A stretch of DNA of 64,000 nt, taken from positions 1 through 64,000 of the forward strand of contig CAYVQZ010000025.1 of assembly GCA_964453435.1 (NCBI GenBank). Direction: 5' to 3'. Shown here in pieces: positions 1-8,985 of the stretch (position 1 is the first letter of the stretch; each line of letters begins with the position of its first letter). Source of the DNA: CAYVQZ01 sp964453435. Lineage in GTDB: Bacteria > Abyssobacteria > SURF-5. Under the pieces are notes generated by a model. That model did not search any database, was not told where the DNA came from, and worked only from the letters and a program-made list of their open reading frames with translations. Both the position numbers and the translations under genes were made by a program.

Positions 1-1
1 A

Positions 2-299
2 CCGAGTGCAAACATGAATCCCGTTTTGATCAAACCTTCCAGTGATTGTCGCTGCACAGGGTGCCGTTTGGGGTTCTTATCTCCATGGAGTCTTTGACGA
101 TGACGAGTTTCGCCGGGATTTTATCGACTCCGTTCGAGTACGGAATGGACTGCGGCCGGTGAGACGAGTTGTCGCACGATATGACACCGAAGCTGAATAT
201 GACAGACTTGCGGCCCTGCTGCGACAAAATCTCGATATCGAAAAGATTTATCAGCTGATTCGCTCAGGGGATGCCGAATCATTCCTTGGCAATGGTTGA
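2..299 (+). pseudogene. cobQ: Cobyric acid synthase, internally deleted and frameshifted remnant
   Basis: Cobyric acid synthase amidates adenosylcobyrinic acid a,c-diamide in B12 synthesis. Frame 2 (bases 2-46) reads PSANMNPVLIKPSSD, which matches the N-terminal synthetase-domain segment with MNPVLLKP. From base 42, frame 3 reads a normal CobQ C-terminus: VWGSYLHGVFDDDEF with the catalytic His of the glutaminase domain, then an LDIEKIYQLI tail. In an intact protein of about 490-510 residues these two pieces lie roughly 330 residues apart. Nearly the whole gene is therefore missing and the two ends are joined out of frame. Frame 3 upstream has stops at 15-17 and 27-29, so no intact long frame exists. 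The join could be a real deletion or a mis-assembly near a contig end. Confidence 0.75.
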
Positions 300-364
300 C
301 CCCGTCTGGCAGCTGTTCGATCTGAAGAGTCAGCAGGGCTCTGTCAAATGATATCTGTCCGCAG

Positions 365-1870
365 CTATTTTTTCTTCCACTCTTTGGCTAACTGCGTGAG
401 CAGCCTGACTCCCACTCCGGTCGCGCCCTTGGGACAATACGGGCGCGCCTCTTTGGTCCAGGCGGTGCCGGCAATATCCAGATGCGCCCACGGAATGTCC
501 CGGACGAACTTTTTGAGGAACATGGCTGCGGTAATCGTACCCGCCGGGCGTCCACCCACATTCTTGACGTCGGCAATTTCGCTCTTTATCTGCTCGGCGT
601 ATTCCTTGTCGAGCGGAAGCCGCCAGACCTTTTCGGAGGTCAAGCGGGAGGCCTCCTCAATTTTTTTCATGAGTTTTTCATCAGTGCCCATGAGCCCGGT
701 GTTCACGTGGCCGAGGGCGATGACACACGCGCCGGTCAATGTTGCAAGGTCGACGACGGCGGCAGGCTTGTAGCGGGCGGAATATGCGAGGGCGTCGGCA
801 AGGATGAGGCGTCCCTCCGCATCCGTGCTGATCACCTCGATAGTGATTCCCGACATCGAGCGCAGCACGTCGCCGGGTTTGTAAGCGCCGCCACCGGGAA
901 GGTTTTCGGTGGCCGGAATTATCCCAACGATGTTAATCGGGAGTTTCAGCATTGCGGCGGAGCATACGGCCCCCAACACGGTGGCGCCGCCCGACATGTC
1001 ATCCTTCATTTCTTCCATTCCTTCCCAGGGTTTCAGCGACAGGCCGCCGCTATCAAAAGTGATGGCCTTGCCGACGAACGCCAATGGTTTGCTCTCGCCT
1101 CCCCCCTTGTATTGAAGGACGATCAACCGCGGTTGTTGGTGGCTTCCCTGCGCAACGGCGAGAAAGGCGTTCATCTTGAGTTTTTTTATCTGTGCCGGCC
1201 CAAGGACGGTACAACTGAAGCCGTGTTTTTTCGATAGAGCGTTCGCGCGATTTGCCAGGGCCGTGGGAGTAAGGACGCCGGCCGGTTCCGTTACGAGGTC
1301 CCGGGCGTAACCGACTGCCGTTGCGATTTTTTCCCCCGCCGTCACTCCTTTTTGGAGCTCGCTCCGCCGCCGTGCATTGGTTTCCGGCAACAAAAGCGTC
1401 TTGAGTGTCTTCGCCCTCTCCTTGACCGCCTCCTTCTCGGTTTTGTACTTGTCGAACCGGTACAGGGCAAGGTTTGTCCCCTCGGCAATGGCCTGGCCCA
1501 CTTCACTCGCGGAAGCTTCGGCAGTCCGCAACAGGTGGAGACAAGAAACCGCTTTCTCGAAACCCTTATCGCGAACAGCGACCGCTGCAGAACCGCTGGC
1601 CTGTCGCAAATTTTCGATATCAAACTCTTTCTTCTTTCCCAAGCCGATCAGGAAAATCCGCTCGCATTGAAGTTGGCCGAAGGTATGGAGCATCGTTGTC
1701 GTTTTCGGCTTCCCTTCGAACTCCCGGGACTCAATGATATTTGAGAGTTTCCCCCTGATTTTCCGATCCACCTTCTGCGCAATTTCGTCGAGGCCATCCT
1801 CAAAAATCCCGAGGATCAGAGCATCCGACGCTTCTTTCAAAAAGTCGCCGTCTTTGCATACGGTTTTCAT
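365..1870 (-). CDS. pepA: Leucyl aminopeptidase (M17 family)
   Basis: Cytosolic zinc/manganese exopeptidase that removes N-terminal residues from peptides. At 501 residues it has the usual family length. The N-terminal half is the variable macro-like domain. The C-terminal half carries the metal and catalytic motifs VGKAITFDSGGLSLKP (Lys and Asp ligands), DMSGGATVLG, and STDAEGRLILADAL; the last has Ser where NTDAEGRL is usual. It is transcribed alone, divergently from gatB, and a possible promoter lies at 1956-1984. The ATG at 1870 is preceded by AAAGGAGCAGG, a good ribosome site. Confidence 0.95.
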   Translation of the reverse strand: MKTVCKDGDFLKEASDALILGIFEDGLDEIAQKVDRKIRGKLSNIIESREFEGKPKTTTMLHTFGQLQCERIFLIGLGKKKEFDIENLRQASGSAAVAVRDKGFEKAVSCLHLLRTAEASASEVGQAIAEGTNLALYRFDKYKTEKEAVKERAKTLKTLLLPETNARRRSELQKGVTAGEKIATAVGYARDLVTEPAGVLTPTALANRANALSKKHGFSCTVLGPAQIKKLKMNAFLAVAQGSHQQPRLIVLQYKGGGESKPLAFVGKAITFDSGGLSLKPWEGMEEMKDDMSGGATVLGAVCSAAMLKLPINIVGIIPATENLPGGGAYKPGDVLRSMSGITIEVISTDAEGRLILADALAYSARYKPAAVVDLATLTGACVIALGHVNTGLMGTDEKLMKKIEEASRLTSEKVWRLPLDKEYAEQIKSEIADVKNVGGRPAGTITAAMFLKKFVRDIPWAHLDIAGTAWTKEARPYCPKGATGVGVRLLTQLAKEWKKK

Positions 1871-1955
1871 GGACCTGCTCCTTTCCAGTTTCCGATTGAG
1901 CCTGTCGAAGGGCTCGGCTCATTCACTTTTCCACCTGTGTTTCGGTCTTGGCGAA

Positions 1956-1984
1956 ATTGTATCACAATCTTTTCCACTCCGTAA
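1956..1984 (-). promoter_or_regulatory. Candidate sigma70 promoter for pepA
   Basis: On the minus strand TTACGG (1984-1979), a 17-base spacer and TACAAT (1961-1956) lie about 85 bases upstream of the pepA ATG. TGA directly precedes the -10 box, giving an extended -10. The -35 is weak. Confidence 0.4.
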
Positions 1985-2079
1985 GAATTGACTCATTCGA
2001 TCAAATCGGCGCCGGGTGTTTGAAGCCCATCCAAAGCAAGCGAGCCAACGGGCGGAGGCGAAGAGGGCCTGAATGTCTA

Positions 2080-2109
2080 TTGGCAAAGTTGACGACGTAT
2101 GCTATAGTA
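2080..2109 (+). promoter_or_regulatory. Candidate sigma70 promoter for gatB
   Basis: TTGGCA (2080-2085), an 18-base spacer and TATAGT (2104-2109) with TGC immediately before it (extended -10). The predicted start of transcription is near 2116, about 55 bases before the gatB ATG. Confidence 0.5.
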
Positions 2110-2170
2110 ATAAAGGTCATTCTGCCCCGAAAACAATATTACGGAAGAACGGGAAGAATAGTCAGATTAG

Positions 2171-3607
2171 ATGGAATACGAACCAGTTATCGGGCTGGAA
2201 TTTCATACTCAGCTTTCCACCAAGTCAAAGATATTCTGCGAGTGCAGCACGAAGTTCGGAGCGGAACCCAATACCCAAGTCTGCCCTGTGTGCATGGGCC
2301 TGCCAGGCGTTCTCCCCGTCCTGAACCGGAACGTTGTCGAAGACGCGATCATGGCCGGGCTGGCGCTCAACTGCGAAATTTCCACGTACTGTAAGTTCGC
2401 CAGGAAGAACTATTTTTATCCCGACCTTCCCAAGAATTATCAAATCTCACAGTATGAGGACCCGCTCGCCAGAAACGGCTTCATGGAAATTCCGGCCAAT
2501 GGGACAGCCAAACGGGTCGGAGTCACCCGAGTTCACATGGAAGAGGACGCCGGAAAGCTCATTCATGCCGAAGGCAGTCCCGTAAGCTACGTCGACTTTA
2601 ACCGGACCGGTGTGCCCCTGCTCGAAATCGTAACCGAACCCGACATAGGCAGTCCTTCCGAAGCCTACGCGGCAGCCATCACACTGAAAGCGATTCTCCA
2701 ATACCTCGAAGTAAGCGACTGCAACATGGAAGAGGGCTCCTTGCGCTGTGACGCCAATATTTCTGTTCGTCCGAAAGGGGCGGACTACCTCGGCGTGAAA
2801 ACAGAAGTGAAGAATATGAATTCATTCAAGGCGGTCCAGAAGGCGCTCGAATACGAGGTAGACAGGCAAATCCAAGTCTTGCGCGAGGGTGGGACAGTGA
2901 TACAAGAGACGCGCCTGTGGGACGCCGATCGAGGTGTTACGCGCTCCATGCGGAGCAAGGAGGAGGCTCACGATTACCGCTATTTCCCCGAACCCGACCT
3001 GATTCCCCTTATCATAAGCGACGAATGGATCGACGAAATCAAGGCGCGAGTGCCGGAACTTCCAATCGAGCGCAAGAAAAGGCTGCAGGGCCAGTATGGC
3101 ATTCCCGAGTATGACGCCGGCGTTTTGACAGCGTCGAAATACGCCGCCGATTTTTTTGAGGAAGCGGCAGTTCGGTATGGAGACGGCAAAACGGTGAGCA
3201 ATTGGATTATGGGTGAGCTTCAGCGTTATCTGAACCAGGAGGGAATCGAAATCCAGGAGAGCAAGATAACTCCGGACAGCCTCGTTCGGTTGCTGAGACT
3301 CGTCGTCGACGGCACTATCAGCGGGAAAATCGCAAAAGATGTTTTCGCCGAGATGTTCAAAACGGGAGACAGTCCCGAGAAGATTGTCGAAGCAAGAGGA
3401 TTGTCGCAGATAACGAGCGAAGAGGAACTACTGGGAATCGTCGAGGAAGTCATTGCCAAGAATCCCGGCCCTGTCTCCGATTTTCTCGGGGGAAACGAGC
3501 GAACGTTCGGATTCTTAATGGGCCAGGCAATGAAAGCAAGCAAGGGCAAGGCAAACCCAAAGGCGCTGAGCAAAATTCTCCGGGACCAGTTGCTGAAAAC
3601 AACGTGA
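2171..3607 (+). CDS. gatB: Aspartyl/glutamyl-tRNA(Asn/Gln) amidotransferase subunit B
   Basis: GatB is the kinase/tRNA-binding subunit of GatCAB, which converts Asp-tRNAAsn and Glu-tRNAGln to the amidated forms. The 478-residue protein has the family length. Near the N-terminus it reads EYEPVIGLEFHTQL (EVHVQL in most homologues), then CECSTKFGAEPNTQVCPVC, a zinc-binding Cys set. It also has YFYPDLPKNYQISQYE, HMEEDAGKLIH and DFNRTGVPLLEIV. The C-terminal part is the YqeY-like tail domain ending in NPKALSKILRDQL. gatA and gatC are not in the window. The next gene, rsfS, starts 46 bases later. Confidence 0.97.
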   Translation: MEYEPVIGLEFHTQLSTKSKIFCECSTKFGAEPNTQVCPVCMGLPGVLPVLNRNVVEDAIMAGLALNCEISTYCKFARKNYFYPDLPKNYQISQYEDPLARNGFMEIPANGTAKRVGVTRVHMEEDAGKLIHAEGSPVSYVDFNRTGVPLLEIVTEPDIGSPSEAYAAAITLKAILQYLEVSDCNMEEGSLRCDANISVRPKGADYLGVKTEVKNMNSFKAVQKALEYEVDRQIQVLREGGTVIQETRLWDADRGVTRSMRSKEEAHDYRYFPEPDLIPLIISDEWIDEIKARVPELPIERKKRLQGQYGIPEYDAGVLTASKYAADFFEEAAVRYGDGKTVSNWIMGELQRYLNQEGIEIQESKITPDSLVRLLRLVVDGTISGKIAKDVFAEMFKTGDSPEKIVEARGLSQITSEEELLGIVEEVIAKNPGPVSDFLGGNERTFGFLMGQAMKASKGKANPKALSKILRDQLLKTT

Positions 3608-3653
3608 CACGGGCGTCCGGCACACTCCACCGTATGAGTGCAGGAGCATCCTC

Positions 3654-4037
3654 ATTACGCCATTAGCATTAGCGAAAAAGGCCGCACAAATCGCTGACGG
3701 CAAGAAAGGGTTGGAAGTCGTCGTGCTGGATTTGCGCGCGCTTTCCAGCGTAACCGACTTCTTTGTCATCTGCAGCAGCGAATCGGTAATCGGCGTCAAA
3801 GCCATCTGCGAGGCCATATTCCTGCAGTTGAAGGAGACCGGCGTATCAGCGGTACACATAGAAGGGCTGGCCGAAGGACAGTGGGTGCTGGCGGATTATG
3901 GCGATGTCGTCGTCCACGTTTTTCTGGAAGCGGTTCGCCAGTACTACGACCTCGAATCGCTGTGGGGCGATGCCCCACGGAAGAGCTACAAACCCGGGAC
4001 TCGGAAGGCTGCCACAAAAAAAAGGCGCAGGAATTAG
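3654..4037 (+). CDS. rsfS: Ribosomal silencing factor RsfS (Iojap/YbeB), probable ATT start
   Basis: RsfS binds ribosomal protein L14 and blocks subunit joining when nutrients are low. The core reads GLEVVVLDLRALSSVTDFFVICSSES, then ESLWGDAP near the end, with a basic tail. Starting at the first standard codon (TTG 3711) would cut off the first helix. The same frame upstream encodes PLALAKKAAQIADGKKG, which fits the normal N-terminal helix. No ATG, GTG or TTG occurs in that open stretch. AGGAG at 3642-3646 sits 7 bases before an ATT at 3654, so an ATT start giving 127 residues is the best model. TTG 3711 (108 residues) is the alternative. The function is certain and the start is inferred. Confidence 0.85.
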   Translation: MTPLALAKKAAQIADGKKGLEVVVLDLRALSSVTDFFVICSSESVIGVKAICEAIFLQLKETGVSAVHIEGLAEGQWVLADYGDVVVHVFLEAVRQYYDLESLWGDAPRKSYKPGTRKAATKKRRRN

Positions 4038-4374
4038 CTCTGCCCCCTTGGCAGACAGCTGCAAAGAGCCGCTCGCCTCGTCAGCCGAAACGGCAACTGC
4101 TTTACCGGCGACAAACGGACGCGACCGAATCGTGTTATGGCCGGGCACAATACTGGTTTGGCGAACCGGCGGGAACGGCTGAATCGGTTGACTCCTCAAT
4201 ATTCTGAAGGTATGCGTTCCCCCTCGGCGCTGCGAGAGAGGAGCGCCGCCGCAAGAAAATCACCGTGCGAATCCAACAAAACCGACCGTTAAGGGTACGG
4301 GGAGCCGGGGCCCTCCTCGAAGAATGTTTCGCAAGCGGATTGCTCAATGTCATATCCGACCGGGAGTCTGAGCC
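4038..4374. other. Intergenic region with no recognised feature
   Basis: The 337 bases between rsfS and the glycosylase gene contain only short shadow frames. No promoter close to consensus, repeat or RNA motif was seen. Confidence 0.4.
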
Positions 4375-5103
4375 ATGAAACATGACGACCACGCAAACGA
4401 CGAACTTCTGGAAGTCATCAAACTTACCAGGGATTTCCTCGAGCAGGAACGCAAGCGCGGGCTTCAAACCATTTTCTTGAGCAAAGAAACGTGGACATCT
4501 CTCGACTCCGCCCGCGAACAAATGCTGCCCGAACGCGAGGACCCTGACGCCACCGCCGTGCTCGACGAGCTTCGTGCGATTGCGAACAAATGCACGAACT
4601 GTTCCCTCTCGCAAACTCGCACGAACCTGGTGTTTGGCGAAGGCAACCCGTGCGCAAAGCTTATGTTCGTTGGCGAGGCGCCGGGCGCGGACGAAGACGT
4701 TCAGGGACTCCCCTTCGTCGGGAAGGCGGGCCAATTGCTGACCCGGATAATCGAAGCGATAAACCTGAAAAGAAGCGACGTCTATATATGCAATATTTTG
4801 AAGTGTCGCCCCCCGGGAAACAGGACCCCGACGTCGCAGGAAATTGAAAGCTGCGTCCCCTTCTTAATGAAACAAATCCGAATGATAAATCCGCCTCTTA
4901 TTTGCGCTCTCGGGAACGTGGCCGCTCAAACACTGTTGAGAACAAAGGCGCCAATGAACCGCCTGAGGGGACGATTCCACAAATTCGGCGACGTATTGGT
5001 TATGCCGACCTATCATCCTGCGGCGCTCTTACGGAATCCCGCGTACAAGAAAGACGTATGGGAAGACGTCCAGATCATACAGGGGGAGTACGAAAAGCTC
5101 TGA
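4375..5103 (+). CDS. Type-4 uracil-DNA glycosylase (iron-sulfur)
   Basis: Removes uracil from DNA to start base excision repair. In this 242-residue protein the glycosylase domain begins at about residue 68 after a helical, charged N-terminal extension. The four [4Fe-4S] ligands are C73, C76, C144 and C160. The active-site motif GEAPGADEDVQGLPFVGKAG (residues 100-119) and the later MPTYHPAALLRNP (DNA-intercalation loop with its His) are both present. GNRTP after the third Cys is typical of family 4. The ATG has a GGGAG ribosome site. Confidence 0.95.
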   Translation: MKHDDHANDELLEVIKLTRDFLEQERKRGLQTIFLSKETWTSLDSAREQMLPEREDPDATAVLDELRAIANKCTNCSLSQTRTNLVFGEGNPCAKLMFVGEAPGADEDVQGLPFVGKAGQLLTRIIEAINLKRSDVYICNILKCRPPGNRTPTSQEIESCVPFLMKQIRMINPPLICALGNVAAQTLLRTKAPMNRLRGRFHKFGDVLVMPTYHPAALLRNPAYKKDVWEDVQIIQGEYEKL

Positions 5104-5197
5104 ACGGTATCAGGCGGAGGAGTCACAGGAGAGACGATTTCTTCTCTCCGAAAAAAAGAGCTTCGGCCGGCGATTGGCCGGTTTCGAGAAGCAACAC

Positions 5198-5596
5198 ATG
5201 CCACAAATGGGAGATATTCTTCCGTCTCTTCTCAGCTTGAGCGCCACAGGCGCGCTGACGGGGTGCTTGTTCATCTATGTCAGCGCAAAGCTGGCGATGA
5301 TAGAGCGAGCGACCGTTCTGCGATCTCTGGCTGCGGCGGCCGGCTCAAGTCTGGCGACATGGTTTGCCGCGGGTCTGCTTGCCCACGTGCCGCTTCTGGC
5401 AAGCTGTTCGGGATTCATTCTCGGGGCGGGAATATCATTTGTTTTTATCAGATACGTTCTCGATACAACGGTGGCAAAGGCTTTCCCGGTGTGGGTTTTT
5501 TATCTTCTCGCACAGTTCGTGGCTCTGTTCGTCGCGGGCGTAACATTTGCCGGCAAACTTCTTCACTATCTCACACCGCCCTCAACACCCTTCTGA
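5198..5596 (+). CDS. Small integral membrane protein of unknown function
   Basis: About 132 residues from the ATG at 5198; an in-frame TTG at 5174 would add eight. Four hydrophobic segments are visible, at roughly residues 5-25, 38-58, 62-82 and 92-115, with few charges. It may be a permease-like or ATP-synthase-I-like protein, but no family was recognised. Its last 15 bases overlap, tail to tail, the end of the MFS gene on the other strand. Confidence 0.5.
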   Translation: MPQMGDILPSLLSLSATGALTGCLFIYVSAKLAMIERATVLRSLAAAAGSSLATWFAAGLLAHVPLLASCSGFILGAGISFVFIRYVLDTTVAKAFPVWVFYLLAQFVALFVAGVTFAGKLLHYLTPPSTPF

Positions 5597-6862
5597 TACT
5601 CGGTCATACAGCATGCAAGGTCTGGCAAGAACTATTGCAACCCCGGCGACCAGAAATGATGCGGCAAAGACACTGAAGGCAAGAATGTAGTTACTCATCA
5701 AGTCATAGAGATACCCACCCGAAACCAGCCCGAGCGCCATCCCAATGGTGTACGGAATCCCGAGCATGCCCATGAGCTTGCCGAAATACCGAACACCGAA
5801 AGTCTCACTGACGAGAAGAGGATTTATTACCGCGTTGCATCCCATTCCGAGACCGTAAACAATAATGAGCATCACCACGGCGGCATTGAAGGGCGCGATA
5901 CCTGCCGAAAAAAGAATGAGCGTGAACAAGCTCACCGTTCGCGAGACATTGGCGGCCGACGCGAAATAGCGCTTCTGACGGTTTTCGGAGAGGTATCCGA
6001 AAATGAATCGCGCCCCAATGCTGCACAGATGGGCGGCGGACCAAAGGCCGGCGGCGCGGGTTGTCGGTATGTCCGCGTCAGACAAAAAAGGAACGATATG
6101 GAGGCCGAATCCGGATGACCCGAAGACGACAAAGAAGGTTGCGCAGAGAATCAGCCAAAAACTTTTGGTTCGAAAAGCTTCGCGGACGGTGTAGCCCCTC
6201 TCTCTCGCGCGGGCGGTAGTCTCCGAAGCGATTGGTCCGCCGCCATCCGAAGGGGAAGCGCCGCGGCCATCAAGCGACAACCCCATCGAGCCCGGTGAAC
6301 TGCGAATTATGAAGCACACGAGCGGTAACGAGACAATTGCAATGGCCGCCCCCAGCGCATAGTATGCGTTCCGCCAGCCGGCAACCTCGATGAGCCGCCC
6401 CGCGACCGGCAGCCACACCACCGTTCCGAGGGCGCTGGCCATTGTCACCAGCCCCATTACCCTCCCCCGTCTTCGCTCGAACCATCTGGACACCAGGGTC
6501 TGGGAGGGCAGTAGAGTGGTTGCCGCCAACCCGACTCCGGAAATGATGAAAAGCACATAAAGGTGATGGACTTCGCTGACCTTACCCAGAAGCATATAAC
6601 TAACGGAGAGAATTATCACACCGGGCAGCATCACTGCCCTTGTTTCGTAACGGTCGATGGCCCATCCGATGAGGGGGGTCGAAAATCCCGCCGCAATGGC
6701 TGCGAGGGCGGGCGCCAATGATAGGCTGGTTCGGCTCCATTGCATGTCGGCTTCGAGATATTTTAAAAAGACCGTGAATGTGGAAAAACCAATTCCGGCG
6801 CAGACAAACAGGGTGAAAAATGTCGCCAGAACAATCCACCAGCCGTAATAGAGTTTTTTCAT
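5582..6862 (-). CDS. MFS permease, monocarboxylate/oxalate-formate antiporter type
   Basis: Inner-membrane secondary transporter of 426 residues with 12 predicted helices. The N-terminus YYGWWIVLATFFTLFVCAGI is typical of the MCT/OFA branch, which carries organic anions. The motif-A region between helices 2 and 3 reads GWAIDRYETR. SRWFERRRGRVMGLVTMASALG follows in helices 4-5. The long middle loop, about residues 195-222, separates the two six-helix halves. The substrate cannot be assigned. It is monocistronic. Confidence 0.85.
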   Translation of the reverse strand: MKKLYYGWWIVLATFFTLFVCAGIGFSTFTVFLKYLEADMQWSRTSLSLAPALAAIAAGFSTPLIGWAIDRYETRAVMLPGVIILSVSYMLLGKVSEVHHLYVLFIISGVGLAATTLLPSQTLVSRWFERRRGRVMGLVTMASALGTVVWLPVAGRLIEVAGWRNAYYALGAAIAIVSLPLVCFIIRSSPGSMGLSLDGRGASPSDGGGPIASETTARARERGYTVREAFRTKSFWLILCATFFVVFGSSGFGLHIVPFLSDADIPTTRAAGLWSAAHLCSIGARFIFGYLSENRQKRYFASAANVSRTVSLFTLILFSAGIAPFNAAVVMLIIVYGLGMGCNAVINPLLVSETFGVRYFGKLMGMLGIPYTIGMALGLVSGGYLYDLMSNYILAFSVFAASFLVAGVAIVLARPCMLYDRVSEGC

Positions 6863-6990
6863 ACCGGCGGCCGTCCGCTCCTTGGTTCGTCATGTGAGGC
6901 TGCGCTGCAAGGCCTTTGGCATGCGCAATACTACAGAAAAAACGCTGGTGCGTCAATTTCGGATTGGCCGCGGAGGAAACCAGATGTGCC

Positions 6991-8946
6991 TTACCGGGTG
7001 GTTTTTACGTCCTTCACACAACGGAAACCGATACTCGGGCTCTTGTGCTCCGGCAGAAAATAATGTCGAAATCCTGTTCTGGCGTAAAGATTGATGTTGC
7101 TGTCCCACGCGCCGCCGCGTACAACTCTAAAGGTACCTGTCGACGGACCGCGAGGATTCTTCGAGGAGCCGTGCGCATAGTAACTCTCGTCGTACCAGTC
7201 CGCCGTCCACTCCATGACGTTCCCTGCCATGTTGCAAACGCCGTATGGGCTCTTGTCCTCCGGAAACAAGAAAACCGAAGCGGTCGAATTGATGAAGCTC
7301 TCTTTCGTATTGGTTCGATGGACATCCCACTCGTTGCCCCACGGCCACGGGCGCGGCGTAGGTCCACGGGCGGCTTTTTCCCATTCGGCCTCAGAGGGAA
7401 GTCGTTTTCCCGCCCATTTCGCGAACGCCGTCGCGTCTTTCCAATCAACAAGGACAACCGGATGGTCCGCCTTGCCGGGCGGGTACGTGCCATTGCGCCA
7501 GTTGAACGCTTCGGCCCAAAACGCGTTCACCCGCGGTATCGCGTGATCGGTTTTATCAACGAACTTCTTGTATTCGGCGTTTGTCACTTCGTACTTGTCG
7601 ATATAGTAGGCGTCGAGGAATACTTTATGTTGTGGGTGTTCGTTTGCGAATCCCGAGCCGCTCCCCATAATAAAGTCGCCCGCCGGAATTAACACCATAT
7701 TATTCACCGAAGACACCGGCTCCGCCGTCCCGCCTTCCGCGCCAACGCGGTCGGTAGTTGGGGGTTCAGACGGAGAATCTCCGGGTTGCAAGCGATCCGA
7801 CGCAGGCGGAAAAGGATTCCCAAGAGTCGAGAACAACCAGATGACTCCGATAATGACCAGGAAAAGCAGGGAAACGGTTCCGAGCGTTCTGAAGCTGAAC
7901 ACCATTTTCCAGCTTTCGGTCTGCATGATAAGCGCCAGACGCGCCTTGAGCCTGCTCAGACGCGAGGTCTCTATCTCACGCTTCAGGTCATCGGCCAGTT
8001 CGGCCATCGACTGATATCGTTCTTCAGGGTCTTGTCGGAGCGCCCGGAGTATGATCCCGTCCATCCGCTTGGTCAATTCCGGGTTCAGCTGGCTCGGAAG
8101 AGGGAAATTTCCAAGAGGCAATCGTCCGGTAAGCGTCTCATACAGCATCACGCCGAAAGAGTAGATGTCTGCCCGGTGGTCCACTGTTTTCGCGTCGATG
8201 CGTTGCTCGGGCGCCATGTAATCGGCCGTCCCCATGAAACTGCTTGTAACCGTGATTGAGGTGAGCGGCAAACGGGACCGGGTAATCTGCGCAATGCCGA
8301 AGTCGGCGATCTTGGCCCGGCCGGTTCGGTCGATGAGCACGTTATCCGGCTTCACATCGCGGTGCACAACACCACGTCTGTGGGCGTAATCAAGGCCGCC
8401 CGCGACTTGCAACAGTATTTGCGCTTTTGTGTTGAACGTCAGGTCTCTGTACCGCAACAGGCGGGCAAGGCTGGCACCGTCCACATATTCCATCACGAAG
8501 TAGTTGACGTCGTTCTCGATGCCCTTATCGAGCACCTTGATTATGTTGCGGTGTTCGAACGACTCGAGTGCAAGAAATTCGCGATCAAACCGGGCAATCG
8601 CCTTCGAGCTGGATGTAAACCGTTTCCTCAACACCTTCAACGCGACGACCCTCTGCCTGGGCACATCGAAAGCCCGATACACCGAGGCCATGCCGCCGCG
8701 CCCGATGATCTTTTCGATGCGATACACCCCCACCATGTCTCCCGGCTTCAATTCGCCGAGGTGTTTATCCTCCGGCTTTGCTTCCTTCTGAATGTCCTCG
8801 GGAGGCGGAGAACCCGCATCAGGAGGGGTGGGGGGAGTCTTGGAGGCATCCATCGCTTCCTCAGCGGGGGGATTGGAATCAAGAGATACGGCGTCTTCCT
8901 GGTCGTTTCTTTTCTTGGAGTCCTCGGAGGACGGCATCTTTCTCAC
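6991..8946 (-). CDS. Membrane Ser/Thr protein kinase with extracytoplasmic FGE-sulfatase-like domain
   Basis: PknB-type receptor kinase of up to 651 residues, counted from GTG 8946; ATG 8937 is also possible. A Pro/acidic linker (1-70) leads into the kinase domain, about 75-330: glycine loop IGRGGMASVY, K104, HRDVKPDN with catalytic D197, DFG at 215 and APE at about 246. One transmembrane helix follows at about 354-375. An extracytoplasmic SUMF1/FGE-fold domain (413-648) starts NNMVLIPAGDFIMGS and includes RLPSEAEWEKAARG and GNVMEWTADW. The two catalytic Cys of true formylglycine-generating enzyme are absent, because the region reads RGGAWDSNINLYARTGFR. The domain is therefore probably a sensor or ligand-binding module. 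Kinase function is well supported; the ligand is unknown. Confidence 0.92.
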   Translation of the reverse strand: MRKMPSSEDSKKRNDQEDAVSLDSNPPAEEAMDASKTPPTPPDAGSPPPEDIQKEAKPEDKHLGELKPGDMVGVYRIEKIIGRGGMASVYRAFDVPRQRVVALKVLRKRFTSSSKAIARFDREFLALESFEHRNIIKVLDKGIENDVNYFVMEYVDGASLARLLRYRDLTFNTKAQILLQVAGGLDYAHRRGVVHRDVKPDNVLIDRTGRAKIADFGIAQITRSRLPLTSITVTSSFMGTADYMAPEQRIDAKTVDHRADIYSFGVMLYETLTGRLPLGNFPLPSQLNPELTKRMDGIILRALRQDPEERYQSMAELADDLKREIETSRLSRLKARLALIMQTESWKMVFSFRTLGTVSLLFLVIIGVIWLFSTLGNPFPPASDRLQPGDSPSEPPTTDRVGAEGGTAEPVSSVNNMVLIPAGDFIMGSGSGFANEHPQHKVFLDAYYIDKYEVTNAEYKKFVDKTDHAIPRVNAFWAEAFNWRNGTYPPGKADHPVVLVDWKDATAFAKWAGKRLPSEAEWEKAARGPTPRPWPWGNEWDVHRTNTKESFINSTASVFLFPEDKSPYGVCNMAGNVMEWTADWYDESYYAHGSSKNPRGPSTGTFRVVRGGAWDSNINLYARTGFRHYFLPEHKSPSIGFRCVKDVKTTR

Positions 8947-8985
8947 TGGTTCCCGGGCTCTTCGTTTGCATCATAAGCTCTTTAA

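Larger units (their letters stand above)
1871..2170. other. Divergent intergenic region pepA/gatB
   Basis: This 300-base spacer holds the two candidate divergent promoters. Near 1893-1920 there is a short imperfect palindrome around GAGCCTGTCGAAGGGCTC. No open frame with coding character was seen. Confidence 0.5.

Noticed and set aside
482..1237. 251-residue plus-strand frame
   Set aside because: It lies wholly within pepA on the other strand, has no ribosome site and no family motif; it is a shadow of high-GC coding sequence.
1893..1920. GAGCCTGTCGAAGGGCTCGGCTC as an operator of pepA
   Set aside because: It is an imperfect palindrome of a kind that often turns up as a plain genomic repeat; a single copy with no positional support.
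6991..8946. Sulfatase-maturing formylglycine enzyme serving the cluster at 38-45 kb
   Set aside because: The catalytic Cys are missing, and the cluster enzymes have Ser or Thr rather than Cys at the nucleophile position, so they would not need it.
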